Source: Bog-756 sp963835465 (GTDB taxonomy: Bacteria > Actinomycetota > Acidimicrobiia > Acidimicrobiales > RAAP-2). Taken from it: a DNA stretch of 64,000 nt. Below the pieces are notes generated by a model, which saw only the letters and a list, made by a program, of their open reading frames with translations, did not search any database and was not told where the DNA came from. Shown in pieces: positions 8,123 to 16,691 of the stretch. The position numbers and the translations under genes are program-made. Position 1 is the first letter of the stretch. Each line of letters opens with the position of its first letter. The stretch covers positions 124,001 through 188,000 of the forward strand of contig CAWIFR010000002.1 in the NCBI GenBank assembly GCA_963835465.1, written 5' to 3'.

Positions 8123-9297
8123 GGCATCCATCCAGACGGAGGGGCCGATCACGGGCGCTCACCGCCCTCGGAACCGCTCTGAGTGTCGTGGCGCTGGCCG
8201 GCTGCACGGCGAGCCCGGCGAATCCGACCAGCGGCAGCGCCGACGCCGTGAGGACGGCCATCCCACTGACCAGCTCGACGGTGACCGCGTCCACCACCTG
8301 GGCCACACTGGCCATGGGCCATCTCGACGATCCCCTCAATACCTTCTGGCAGCTGTTGGCACTCACCGCCGGCCGCTCCTGGGAGTTGGCCACTCCTCCC
8401 GGGGTGGCCAGCAACGGGGGCCTGGTCGCCGACGCTCTCCCGACGTCTGTCCTGGCCGCGTTCGGACCGTCCCAGTACCTGCGTTTCTCGCCCCTTGCCC
8501 GCAGCACCGACCAGGGGTCGAGTTGGACCCCCGGCCTCCTCCCGACCGGGATGGCGCGGGTACCCGACGCCCTGGCCCAGGGAGGCGTCGAGTCCCTGGC
8601 CCTGCTCGCGGCGGCAGGGGGTACCGTCTCGGTGAGTACCGGGAATCTCGCGGCGTGGAGGCCGGCGACCACAGCCCGGACGCTGGCCCGTGAGCCGACC
8701 CTGTCCAGTTGCCGGATCGAATCCCTGACGGCGGTGACGATCGACGCTGACGGCAGTCCGGTCGTCGGAGCTTCGTGCGCCCGGGGTGGCCGGGCCGGGC
8801 TGTTCGCCCCGTCATCCACCGGATGGACGCCCGTCGGACCGGGCATTCCCGGTGCCGGGGGGCCGACCGAGGTGCTCCGCCTCGACCACACGCCGGCGGG
8901 AACCGCCGCCCTGGTCAGCGCGGGCACCGGCACCGGCACCCAGCTGTTCGCCATGTGGAGCACCAACGGCCTGCGTACGTGGACGGTCTCGGCCGGACTG
9001 CCGCTGGACGGCGCCGCGCTGGTCTCGACCGGCGAAACGGGACCGGGCGGCTTCGTCGTGGCCTCACGGGCCCCCGGTTTCGCCCCCACCGCGTCAGTGA
9101 TCACTCCGAGCGCTACCCAGTGGCAGCCCCTTCCCGCCCTGCCCGCGGGCACCACGTCGGTCGCCGCCACTCCGACCGGTGGCTTCGACGCCCTGGTGCC
9201 GTCGCAGTCCGTGCTCTCCGTCTACGGCCTGGGCAGCGTCGGGTGGGCGAAGGTACAACGACTGCGGGTGGCCATCCAGTACGGATCGTCAGGGTGA
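8119..9297 (+). CDS. Secreted lipoprotein with BNR/Asp-box propeller features
   Basis: A protein of 392 residues with an arginine-rich N-terminus, a hydrophobic stretch and a lipobox LAGC at about residues 25-28. It is therefore probably exported and lipid-anchored. The mature part is a repetitive beta-rich domain with Asp-box-like turns STDQGSSW and STNGLRTW, as in BNR/sialidase-type propellers, but I see no sialidase active site. It overlaps the SCO fusion gene by 4 bp and so is made with it. A role as an extracytoplasmic partner in copper or oxidase assembly is inference from position only. Confidence 0.75.
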   Translation: MRHPSRRRGRSRALTALGTALSVVALAGCTASPANPTSGSADAVRTAIPLTSSTVTASTTWATLAMGHLDDPLNTFWQLLALTAGRSWELATPPGVASNGGLVADALPTSVLAAFGPSQYLRFSPLARSTDQGSSWTPGLLPTGMARVPDALAQGGVESLALLAAAGGTVSVSTGNLAAWRPATTARTLAREPTLSSCRIESLTAVTIDADGSPVVGASCARGGRAGLFAPSSTGWTPVGPGIPGAGGPTEVLRLDHTPAGTAALVSAGTGTGTQLFAMWSTNGLRTWTVSAGLPLDGAALVSTGETGPGGFVVASRAPGFAPTASVITPSATQWQPLPALPAGTTSVAATPTGGFDALVPSQSVLSVYGLGSVGWAKVQRLRVAIQYGSSG

Positions 9298-9387
9298 CGC
9301 TCCCGTGGGCCGGAGGTGCGGGCTACCGTGGGGCGGCTCACGCGTCGTCGGCCTGCGGGTAGCGGCAAGCGGTAGAGGAGACCAGCC

Positions 9388-10308
9388 GTGGACTACATCA
9401 CCCAGAACTGGTCGTTCGATCCCTTCGTCATCGTGGTGGCCGTCCTGGTGGTGGCCCACGAGGTCGGGTTGGCCCGTCTCGGGCGCCGGTCGGTGGCTAG
9501 CCGGACCCGGAGCCGTCGGCTCCACTCGCTGGCCTTCTACGGCGGGCTGGCCGTTCTGCTCCTGGCCATCGACTCACCCATCGACTTCTGGGCCAGCGAC
9601 TACTTCTTCGTCCACATGCTCGAGCATCTGCTCATCGCCTTCTACGCGCCGATCCTCATCGTCTTCGGTGCGCCGTGGCTCCCCCTGCTCTTCGCCCTTC
9701 CCGTGGGCGCTCGTCGCAAGGTGGGCCGGTTCGTCCTGCTGGGATCGTGGTCGCGGTGGCTCCGGCCGATCGGGCGGGTGGTGATCAGCCCGTGGTTCGC
9801 CCTCATCTCCTTCAACCTGGTGATGGTGGCCTGGCACCTCCCGGCCCTCTTCGACTACTCCGAGACGAACCAGGTCGTCCACATCTGGCTCATGCACGGG
9901 AGCTTCTTCGTCACCGGGGTGCTGTTCTGGCTGCAGATCATCCCCTCGCACCCGTTCCGTCCGAAGGCCAGCCCGATCTGGCAGGCCGGAGCGGTGATCA
10001 GCACCAACGTGGTGATGTTCCTCCTCGCCATGTCGCTCAGCATCTTCTCGGCGACCAGCTGGTACCCCGTGTACGCCCACCTGCCGGGTGTCACCCTGGC
10101 GCCCTTCGCCGACCAGCAGATCGGGGCGGCCATCCTGTGGGTGTGCGGTGACTTCTGGGCGGTGCCGGCCCTGGTCATCATCATCAAGCGGGCCGTCGAC
10201 CAAGAGGGCTCGATTTCCGGCGTGCTGGAGCGGCTCTCCCACCGCGGACCCGCAACCTCGAACAACCGACTCCACCCTCAGCGGGCCGACGTCACCGACC
10301 ACTCCTGA
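9388..10308 (+). CDS. ctaG: Cytochrome c oxidase assembly factor CtaG
   Basis: An integral membrane protein of 306 residues and about seven helices, matching the caa3-oxidase assembly factor family CtaG. Diagnostic segments are HMLEHLLIAFYAPILIVFG, MVAWHLPALFDYS, HIWLMHGSFF and the late FADQQIGAAILWVCGDFW. The conserved histidines in HMLEH, WHLP and LMHG are the likely metal ligands. CtaG helps form the CuB centre of subunit I. GTG start at 9388 follows a GAGGAG site. It is part of the copper/oxidase block and precedes the structural oxidase operon. Confidence 0.92.
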   Translation: MDYITQNWSFDPFVIVVAVLVVAHEVGLARLGRRSVASRTRSRRLHSLAFYGGLAVLLLAIDSPIDFWASDYFFVHMLEHLLIAFYAPILIVFGAPWLPLLFALPVGARRKVGRFVLLGSWSRWLRPIGRVVISPWFALISFNLVMVAWHLPALFDYSETNQVVHIWLMHGSFFVTGVLFWLQIIPSHPFRPKASPIWQAGAVISTNVVMFLLAMSLSIFSATSWYPVYAHLPGVTLAPFADQQIGAAILWVCGDFWAVPALVIIIKRAVDQEGSISGVLERLSHRGPATSNNRLHPQRADVTDHS

Positions 10309-10405
10309 CCTTCCGAGGCGCAGCCGACCAACCCTGCAGGGCCCGCGCTCCCGTCCTCGACGTGCACGCCGTCCCCTCCGATCACCACTGACCGGCCAAA
10401 GGTGC

Positions 10406-10434
10406 TTGACCGGAGGAGATGTTGGTCCTACTGT
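10406..10434 (+). promoter_or_regulatory. Putative sigma-70-type promoter of the oxidase operon
   Basis: TTGACC at 10406-10411 and TACTGT at 10429-10434 are separated by exactly 17 bp, upstream of an AT-rich patch unusual for this DNA. It would start transcription about 110 bp before the cupredoxin gene at 10556. This is a pattern match only. Confidence 0.45.
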
Positions 10435-10555
10435 CAGCAATGCCTTACAACATTTGTTACGCAATTTTTAGCCAAGGCAACGCAGCTGGTCGTCCGGGGG
10501 AGTGGGCGGGTGTCCAGGGTTGCAGCCCATGTGCCTACGTGGCGAGGAGCGGGAA

Positions 10556-11233
10556 ATGTCATTCGGGGGAAGGCTTTCGGTGGTCCTGGGGCTCCTCATC
10601 GTGGTCATCGGCTTCGCCGTCTGGGGTGTCATCGGCTTCCTCCTTCCCCAACCGGCCACGGTGGCCTTCACCCCGGCCTCGCCGGGTGCGCCCATCGACA
10701 TGACGGTGCAGACCGTCCCGGCCATCGGCTTCGGCTTCCAGCCGATCTGGGTCTCCTACCTGGTCAAGAACCAGCAGGGCCAGTGGATCCACTCGACGAT
10801 CTGGCAGCTGCCCGCCCATACCCGCGTCAACGTGACCATTGATCAGTACGACTCGGGCAGTCCGCTGCGCAACCAGTACTGGGGCCGGGTCCAGGGCACC
10901 TTGGGGGGGATCGAGACCTACAACGGCAAGCCCATCTCGGTCTACGACTCGAACACCGGGAACAACGGAGTGGGCCATACTTTCACCGTCCCGGCCCTCA
11001 ACCTCAGCGTGCCCCTGGTCGGCGTGGACGGCAATGCCACCAACACCTGCGGGGGTGCTCCGTGCACCACGAATTTCGACCACAACACCATGAAGTTCTC
11101 GTTCGTCACTCCGGGTCCCGGAAGCTACAACTGGCAGTGCTTCGTTCCCTGTGGAGGTGGGTACTTGTTCGGTAACGGTGGTCCCATGAGCACCCTCGGC
11201 TACATGGGCGGTTTCTTGGACGTCGTAGCGTGA
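10556..11233 (+). CDS. Membrane-anchored cupredoxin in the oxidase operon
   Basis: A protein of 225 residues with one N-terminal membrane helix (about residues 8-30) and a cupredoxin-like domain outside. Candidate copper ligands are the His of GHTFTVP, the two cysteines of CFVPCG (CxxxC spacing as in CuA) and a late Met (GGPM). The second histidine that CuA sites carry after the CxxxCG motif is not present; the sequence there is GGYLFGNGG. I chose ATG 10556 because it follows a GAGGAG-type site and starts just before the helix; the frame is open upstream from 10502. The stop overlaps the subunit II start (GTGA). Role: a likely electron-transfer or accessory subunit of the oxidase; the exact copper centre is uncertain. 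Confidence 0.8.
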   Translation: MSFGGRLSVVLGLLIVVIGFAVWGVIGFLLPQPATVAFTPASPGAPIDMTVQTVPAIGFGFQPIWVSYLVKNQQGQWIHSTIWQLPAHTRVNVTIDQYDSGSPLRNQYWGRVQGTLGGIETYNGKPISVYDSNTGNNGVGHTFTVPALNLSVPLVGVDGNATNTCGGAPCTTNFDHNTMKFSFVTPGPGSYNWQCFVPCGGGYLFGNGGPMSTLGYMGGFLDVVA

Positions 11234-12219
11234 GTACCGACGGCGGTCCGGTGGACAGCCCGATGGACACTGGCGATGCCGCCACCGAAGGCGGTGGGAA
11301 GCAGCCCCGCCACATCTGGCGGATCGTCACCATCTGGCTGATCCTGTCAGTGATCCTCGACGTGCTCTACTACACGCTGGTCGGGCCGCATGTGCCTCCG
11401 GGGACGATGACCGACAGCGCCTCGGACAACCAGTTCGACTTCAACATCCTGTTCATCATCGCACTGCCCGTGCTGGTCGCGGTATGGACCTACCTGGGCT
11501 ACTCCCTCATCACGTGGCGGGCCTCCCGCAAGGGTGTGCCTGAGCCGCAGGGCGGCGCCCAGGCCCGTACCAACCTGGGCGTCCAGGTGGGGTGGATCGT
11601 CACCACCACCGTCATCGTGTTGGGCCTGTTCATCTTTGGTACCGTGCGCCTGATCACCGGCGAGGGGTCGGGCGGCGGTGAGGGGCCCAACCCCATCTGG
11701 TCACCCACCTCGGCGCACATCCTGCCCGTCCAGGTCATTGGCCAGCAGTGGAAGTTCACCTACCGGTACCCGACCTTCGGAGGGTTCGAGACATCGCAGC
11801 TGGTGCTGCCGGTCGACACCACCATCGAGTTCCATGTGACCTCGCTGGACGTGATCCACAGCTTCTGGGCCTACCAGCTCAGCGTCAAGGCCGATGCCAA
11901 CCCCCAGCAGGACAATGTCGCCTTCACGGAGACCAAAGAGACGGGCAACGTCACCATCCGGTGCAATGAGCTCTGCGGGATCTGGCACGGGGCCATGTTC
12001 AACTATGGGCGGGTGGTGTCGAAGGACGCCTTCGAGTCGTGGGCGACCAATACCGAGGCGCTCACGGCGAAGAACACAGCCCTCCTGCCGCCCTACGCGC
12101 TGACCTATGTGCCCGATGCCAATGGTGCTGACGGCGGGTACTACCCCGACAACGTGGACCCCTACAGCAACTCCGAGGTCTACGGCGCCACTCCTGGCAA
12201 GTCCACCCCGAACGGCTGA
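11230..12219 (+). CDS. ctaC: Cytochrome c oxidase subunit II (CuA)
   Basis: A protein of 329 residues. Two membrane helices (about residues 28-50 and 72-95, with a further hydrophobic stretch near 118-137) precede a CuA cupredoxin domain. The CuA ligand set is complete: His in DVIHSFW, then CNELCGIWHGAM with two Cys, His and Met and the bridging Glu. It accepts electrons from cytochrome c or a cupredoxin and passes them to heme a in subunit I, on the outer face of the cell membrane. The C-terminal 50 residues after the domain are Tyr/Pro/Asp-rich and longer than in many homologues. It overlaps the cupredoxin gene by 4 bp and is followed by subunit I after 22 bp. Confidence 0.95.
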   Translation: MSTDGGPVDSPMDTGDAATEGGGKQPRHIWRIVTIWLILSVILDVLYYTLVGPHVPPGTMTDSASDNQFDFNILFIIALPVLVAVWTYLGYSLITWRASRKGVPEPQGGAQARTNLGVQVGWIVTTTVIVLGLFIFGTVRLITGEGSGGGEGPNPIWSPTSAHILPVQVIGQQWKFTYRYPTFGGFETSQLVLPVDTTIEFHVTSLDVIHSFWAYQLSVKADANPQQDNVAFTETKETGNVTIRCNELCGIWHGAMFNYGRVVSKDAFESWATNTEALTAKNTALLPPYALTYVPDANGADGGYYPDNVDPYSNSEVYGATPGKSTPNG

Positions 12220-12241
12220 CGAGAAAGTTGACGGTCCAACG

Positions 12242-14230
12242 ATGACCCTTGCCGCCGAGCGCGATTCCGAAGTCGTCTATCCCGATCCCACGCCACCGGT
12301 GCTGGGCGGGTTCCAGGGACTGCCGTCCCGCCCCGGATTCTTCAGTCAGCACCTGGGCACCGCCGCGGTCCTGGCCGTGGGGGGCTACCTGCTGGGCCAC
12401 TGGCTGGGCAACTGGATGACCAGCGGGTACGACAACGTAGGCTTGGCCGGGGTCAATGCCGTGCCGGTGACCGCCGGCCTGCTGGCCGGAGTACTGGGTT
12501 GGCTGCTGGGCATCGGGGCCCTCAATTATCCCCTGGCCAAGATGGTGGGCATGGAGCCCCGACCTGACTACGAGTCGTCAAGCTGGACCCGTTACCTCCG
12601 CTATACCGCCGACCACAAGGTGGTCGGTATGCAGTACGTGATCGGGGTGCTCGGATTCCTGTTCACGGGTGGGCTGCTGGCCATGGCCATCCGCACCGAA
12701 CTCCTCTCGCCGACCAGCCACGTGTTCGGCCCCGGCACCTACATCTCGGTGGTCAGCGAGCACGGCACAGTGATGATGATGATGGCCACCTCGGTCATCG
12801 TGGGCCCGCTGGGGAACTGGCTGATCCCGCTGATGATCGGAGCCCGACGCACGGCGTTCCCCCGGGTCGAGGCCTTCTCGTTCTGGGTCTTCACCGCCGG
12901 CTATCTGGTGATCATGTCGGCTCTCTTCTACGGTGGCTTCCCCACCGGATGGACGGGCTACGCCCCGCTGCAGACCCAGGCCGGTGTGGCCATGATGTCC
13001 TACCTGGTCGGCTTCGCCGTGATCGGCCTCGGTATGATGACGGCCGGGTTCAACCTGGCCGTGACCATCATCAACTACCGGGCTCCGGGCATGACCTGGA
13101 GCCGGATCCCCATCTTCGTCTGGGCCATCCTGGCCACCTGCGCGCTACTCACTCTGGCCACACCGACCCTGGTCGCCGCCGGCCTCTTCGGCATCCTCGA
13201 CCACACCGCGCAGACCGCCTTCTACGTCACCGAGCACGGGGGTAGCTCGTTCCTGTGGCAGAACCTCTTCTGGTTCTTCGGCCACCCCGAGGTGTACATC
13301 ATGGCCCTCCCCGGCTTCGGGATCGTGGCCGAACTGTTGCCCGTCTTCACCCGAAAGCCGCTCTTCGCCTACAAGGTGGCTGCCGCAGGAATGGTCGGTG
13401 TGGCGCTGCTGTCCTTCTTCGTCTGGCAGCACCACCTCTTCCAGAGTGGAATCAACCCGGACATGCGTCCACTGTTCATGCTGACCACCGAGTTGATCTC
13501 CATTCCCACCGGGTTCATCTTCCTGGTGGGCATGGGCACGCTGTACAAAGCCAAGATTCGGTTCGAGGTGCCGATGCTGTTCTGCCTGGCCGTGTTCTTC
13601 AACTTCCTGATCGGCGGGGTGACCGGGGTCTTCCTCTCCGATGTGCCGGTCAACGTGACTGTCCACGGAAGCTTCTTCGTCCTGGCCCACTTCCACTACA
13701 CGATCATGGGTGGGTTGATCTTCGCCTTCTTCGGTGGCCTCTACTACTGGCTGCCCAAGATGACCGGGAAGACCATGAACAAGAAGCTAGGCAAGATCCA
13801 CTTCTGGCTGATGTTCGTCTTCTTCAACCTGACCTTCTTCCCCATGTTCCTCATCGGCCTGTTGGGGCAGCCCCGCCGGGTGTTCGAATATGCCAGCAAC
13901 CTCCAGGCCCTCAACGACTTCGCCTCGGTCAGCGCCTTCATCCTGGGTTCGTCGTTCTTGGTGTTCGTGGCCAACTTCGTCTGGTCGATCTTCATCAAGC
14001 CGACCCCTTCGCCGGCCAACCCCTGGGACTCCCTCGGACTCGAATGGCAGACGCCCACCCCCGTGCCGTACTACAACTTCGAGCGGATCCCGGTCGTACT
14101 CTCTGACCCGTACCACTACGGGGAGGAGGATCCCCCCGCGGTGGCCGATCTGGGGGACGGAACGCTGGTGGCCGCCGGTGCCTCCTCCCCGGCCAGCGTG
14201 GCCGAGGACCCCCGACCCCCGGCCCAATGA
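12242..14230 (+). CDS. ctaD: Cytochrome c oxidase subunit I
   Basis: The catalytic heme-copper subunit, 662 residues, 12 core helices. Visible ligands and motifs: EHGTVMMM (low-spin heme His), FGHPEVY (CuB His and the cross-linked Tyr), WQHHLFQ (two CuB His), and HFHYTIMGG (heme a3 and low-spin heme His). The Glu in GFGIVAELLP fits the D-channel position. About 100 N-terminal residues carry two extra hydrophobic segments (AVLAVGGYLLGHWLG and GLLAGVLGWLLGIGAL) before the canonical start near SWTRYL, making it longer than the usual 530-580. I chose ATG 12242; the frame is open upstream inside ctaC. It is part of the operon with subunits II and III. Confidence 0.95.
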   Translation: MTLAAERDSEVVYPDPTPPVLGGFQGLPSRPGFFSQHLGTAAVLAVGGYLLGHWLGNWMTSGYDNVGLAGVNAVPVTAGLLAGVLGWLLGIGALNYPLAKMVGMEPRPDYESSSWTRYLRYTADHKVVGMQYVIGVLGFLFTGGLLAMAIRTELLSPTSHVFGPGTYISVVSEHGTVMMMMATSVIVGPLGNWLIPLMIGARRTAFPRVEAFSFWVFTAGYLVIMSALFYGGFPTGWTGYAPLQTQAGVAMMSYLVGFAVIGLGMMTAGFNLAVTIINYRAPGMTWSRIPIFVWAILATCALLTLATPTLVAAGLFGILDHTAQTAFYVTEHGGSSFLWQNLFWFFGHPEVYIMALPGFGIVAELLPVFTRKPLFAYKVAAAGMVGVALLSFFVWQHHLFQSGINPDMRPLFMLTTELISIPTGFIFLVGMGTLYKAKIRFEVPMLFCLAVFFNFLIGGVTGVFLSDVPVNVTVHGSFFVLAHFHYTIMGGLIFAFFGGLYYWLPKMTGKTMNKKLGKIHFWLMFVFFNLTFFPMFLIGLLGQPRRVFEYASNLQALNDFASVSAFILGSSFLVFVANFVWSIFIKPTPSPANPWDSLGLEWQTPTPVPYYNFERIPVVLSDPYHYGEEDPPAVADLGDGTLVAAGASSPASVAEDPRPPAQ

Positions 14231-14902
14231 GTGGAGACGACTGTGACCGACACCGCTAACAAGCCTGCGCTCTACTCCGAGACTCCCGAGGAGCGCGAGT
14301 TCGAGCTCCGGTCCGCCGTGGGCTCCTACTGGACCGGTGGGCGCCTCCTGATCGGGATGTTCACCTTCTTCTTCGCCTCGCTGGCCTTCGCCTACTTCTA
14401 CCTGAAGTCGGCCAACTCCGGGCAGCTGTGGCGGCCTAAGGGGATCACCGCCCCCACCGGGATCGGCTGGGCCATCTTCGCCGTGGTGCTGGCCTCAGCC
14501 CTGCTGGTCATCTACGGGCAGTACCGCATGCGCCGGGACTCCCTCCTCGACTGGGAGGTCTCCGGCTGGGTGGCGGTGCTGGGCATCCTGGTGGCCATCG
14601 GGCTCCAGATCTGGCAGCTGACCCAGCTTCCCTTCTTCCCCGGATCGAGCGGCTACGCCTCCTGCTTCATCGGGTGGGCGGTGATGAATCTGATGATGCT
14701 CCTCGGGGCGGCCTACTGGCTCGAGACGAATTTGGCTCTGTGCATCCGGTTGAAGCGGATCGACTCCGACGACGGTGACCCGGCCACATCGTCGGGGCCA
14801 TCGGCCCAGCTGTTCCGGGCCAACGTCGAGTCGTGCACCTACTTTTTCGGGTTCGTAGCCGTGGTCAGCGGCCTGTTCTGGGTCTTCTTCTACCTGATCT
14901 GA
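14231..14902 (+). CDS. ctaE: Cytochrome c oxidase subunit III-type protein
   Basis: A protein of about 223 residues with five hydrophobic helices, in the position of subunit III, starting one base after the subunit I stop. It has the FFFASLAFAYFYLK helix near the N-terminus, WAVMNLMMLLGAAYWLE in the middle and a C-terminal SCTYFFGFVAVVSGLFWVFFYLI helix. These resemble the later helices of CoxC/CtaE. The start may instead be GTG 14243, which has a GTGGAG site at a better distance. Subunit III stabilises the oxidase. The sequence is diverged from typical CtaE, so the name rests partly on context. Confidence 0.82.
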   Translation: METTVTDTANKPALYSETPEEREFELRSAVGSYWTGGRLLIGMFTFFFASLAFAYFYLKSANSGQLWRPKGITAPTGIGWAIFAVVLASALLVIYGQYRMRRDSLLDWEVSGWVAVLGILVAIGLQIWQLTQLPFFPGSSGYASCFIGWAVMNLMMLLGAAYWLETNLALCIRLKRIDSDDGDPATSSGPSAQLFRANVESCTYFFGFVAVVSGLFWVFFYLI

Positions 14903-14933
14903 CCGGGCGATTGAACGTGGGACGATCGCCCGG
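14903..14933 (+). terminator. Hairpin after subunit III
   Basis: CCGGGCGAT at 14903-14911 pairs perfectly with ATCGCCCGG at 14925-14933 (9 bp, 13-base loop), beginning at the subunit III stop codon. It is followed by an AT-richer run with only short T stretches. It could terminate or attenuate transcription between subunit III and the small membrane peptide gene. Confidence 0.5.
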
Positions 14934-14974
14934 GTAACATTGTTCCTTCTAGCGACAGCAAGGTTGGTCGGCCA

Positions 14975-15091
14975 GTGAGTCTCGCCACAGATACGTTCAT
15001 CGGGCCCCAGGTTCTGACGCTCGCCATCCCCCTCGGCACGCTCTTCTTGGTACTGCTATGGGGATTCTTCCAGCGGCGCACCAACCGGTGA
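14975..15091 (+). CDS. 38-residue single-helix membrane peptide in oxidase locus
   Basis: A very short gene in the gap between subunit III and the second CtaG-like gene. GTG start, 38 residues: a polar start (SLATDTFIGP), one hydrophobic helix (VLTLAIPLGTLFLVLLWGFF) and a basic end (QRRTNR). The stop overlaps the next GTG start (GTGA, 15088-15091), the same coupling seen elsewhere in this locus, which is the main evidence that it is real. Positive residues at the C-terminus suggest the N-terminus faces outward. Small single-helix subunits are common in oxidase complexes, so a subunit IV-like or assembly role is a reasonable inference. Confidence 0.62.
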   Translation: MSLATDTFIGPQVLTLAIPLGTLFLVLLWGFFQRRTNR

Positions 15092-15939
15092 GCGCCGGGG
15101 CCGGCACGGACCGGTCCCCCTCGTCACTCGAGCCCGACCAGCACCGGACATTTCGCAGGGCGCTGCTGTGGCTAGGACTGGTGCTACTGGTGGGGAGCCT
15201 GGTACCGCCCGTGGTCAGCGAGGCCCGACGCTTCGAGTTCGTGGAAGCCATCCAGTTCTGCCTCCTCGTCGTGGCGGTCCCCGCGCTGCTGGTCATCGGG
15301 GCGCCCTGGCGGGGGCTGGGCCTGGCCTCGGGGGCCACGCTGGCCCCAGACCTGGACGGGGAGCCGGTTGAGGCCTCCACCGGGCTCGGGCCGGTCGACC
15401 GGCTGGCGCGGGGCCGACGCCGTCACCCCGAGGCACTTCGCAGCGCGTGCTTCGCCGCACTCTTCCTGACCGGTGCCATTCTGTGGAGGATCCCACCCAG
15501 TGTCAATGCGCTGGCCCGTCACCCGTGGCTGGTGGCGGTGGAGGCGGTGACCCTGGTGCCGCTGGGCATGGGCCTGTGGCTCGAGTTGGTGGAGTCACCG
15601 CCCCTCCTTCCCCGGCTGAGCCGTCCGCACCGAGTGGCCCTGGCCGCAGTCTCCATGTGGGCTATCTGGGTGCTGGCCTATCTGGTGGGACTCTCCCATG
15701 CCTCGTGGTACCACGCGTACGTGCATCACGCCGGCTCCGGACTCAGCCTCTCGGCCGACCAGCAGCTGACGACGGGGATGATGTGGTTCATCTCCGGGTG
15801 CGCCTTCATCCCGGTCGTGTTCTGGAACCTGTTCCGTTGGCTGCAGTCCGAGGAGGACCCCGACGAGGAGCTGCATCGGCTCATCCGCCAGGAGCGAATC
15901 CGGGGCCGCACGGTGGAAGGTGGGTCCTCGGCACCCTGA
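15088..15939 (+). CDS. Second CtaG-like membrane protein
   Basis: A protein of 283 residues and about six helices that looks like a diverged CtaG paralogue. Shared features are an early EFVEAIQFCLLVVAVPALLVIGAPW (position of HMLEH...FGAPW), ILWRIPPSVNALARHP, and a late SADQQLTTGMMWFISG followed by a basic/acidic tail. The early histidine pair of CtaG is reduced, but SHASWYHAYVHHAG gives several histidines in a loop. I chose GTG 15088 because it overlaps the small gene's stop; ATG 15058 in the same frame would overlap that gene further. Likely role: oxidase metal-centre assembly or a structural partner. It is convergent with the 15987 gene. Confidence 0.78.
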   Translation: MSAGAGTDRSPSSLEPDQHRTFRRALLWLGLVLLVGSLVPPVVSEARRFEFVEAIQFCLLVVAVPALLVIGAPWRGLGLASGATLAPDLDGEPVEASTGLGPVDRLARGRRRHPEALRSACFAALFLTGAILWRIPPSVNALARHPWLVAVEAVTLVPLGMGLWLELVESPPLLPRLSRPHRVALAAVSMWAIWVLAYLVGLSHASWYHAYVHHAGSGLSLSADQQLTTGMMWFISGCAFIPVVFWNLFRWLQSEEDPDEELHRLIRQERIRGRTVEGGSSAP

Positions 15940-15986
15940 AGGCGTGGGGCGGGTGGCGAAGCGATCCGACGACGGCTCGGCGCGAG

Positions 15987-16691
15987 TCAGTTCCCGGCGG
16001 TGGGCAGCGACAGGGCAGGCAGGTCGGGCATGTTGGGCATGGGCAGCCTGGCGTGGAGGATGTGCGCCGCGGCCTGCACATCGCTGATGGCCTGGGAGCG
16101 TCCCTGGGCCAGGGCGGCCTCGCGCTCGGGGAGGTCTCCGAGCGCTTTGGCGTTGGTGGGATCCGACGAGAGGGTCTGGACGTCCTCGATGGCGGCCAGG
16201 GCGTCGGAGGTGGCCCACAGCGTGGCCACGTTGACGACCAGCCCGATGTTCTTTCCGGCCGGGGTGCTGGTGCCCTGGACGTTGGACAGGTCGTAGATCG
16301 AGCTGCTGGTGAACGAACAGGCCGACTGGTCGTCCCGGAGCATGGAGGTCGTGAGCGACCGCTCCGAGGGGTTGAGACTGCCGGCCCGCTGCCGCTGGTA
16401 GATGGTGAAGGTCTCCTTCACGCCATAGGAGCAGCCGGCAAGGGCCGTGTTGATCTGCTTCATCACCGCCGTCTGATCGGCGGTGTCGGTGGCCACCGTG
16501 GTATGGGTGGGCAGGTCGACCAGGACGGAGGCGACGATCAGGGCCACCACGGCAGCGGTCACCAGTACCCATCCCCGCTTGTACCAGACCGGGCGTTCCG
16601 GCTCCTGGGCGATGATCCCCTCCAGGGTGAAGGGGTCGTGGGGGAGCTGAGGGCCGGTGGGGCCGTCGGGTGCGGGTGTCTCGTGGGTCAT
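15987..16691 (-). CDS. Hypothetical single-helix membrane-anchored protein
   Basis: A protein of 234 residues: a proline-rich cytoplasmic start, one membrane helix at about residues 42-60 (WVLVTAAVVALIVASVLVDL), and a helical outside domain with two cysteines (AGCSYG and SACSF) that could form a disulfide. I do not recognise the family. It is the last gene of a minus-strand operon (TlpA-like, SCO, this gene), each overlapping the next by 4 bp. The chain suggests a role linked to copper delivery or thiol redox outside the membrane; that is inference. Confidence 0.72.
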   Translation of the reverse strand: MTHETPAPDGPTGPQLPHDPFTLEGIIAQEPERPVWYKRGWVLVTAAVVALIVASVLVDLPTHTTVATDTADQTAVMKQINTALAGCSYGVKETFTIYQRQRAGSLNPSERSLTTSMLRDDQSACSFTSSSIYDLSNVQGTSTPAGKNIGLVVNVATLWATSDALAAIEDVQTLSSDPTNAKALGDLPEREAALAQGRSQAISDVQAAAHILHARLPMPNMPDLPALSLPTAGN

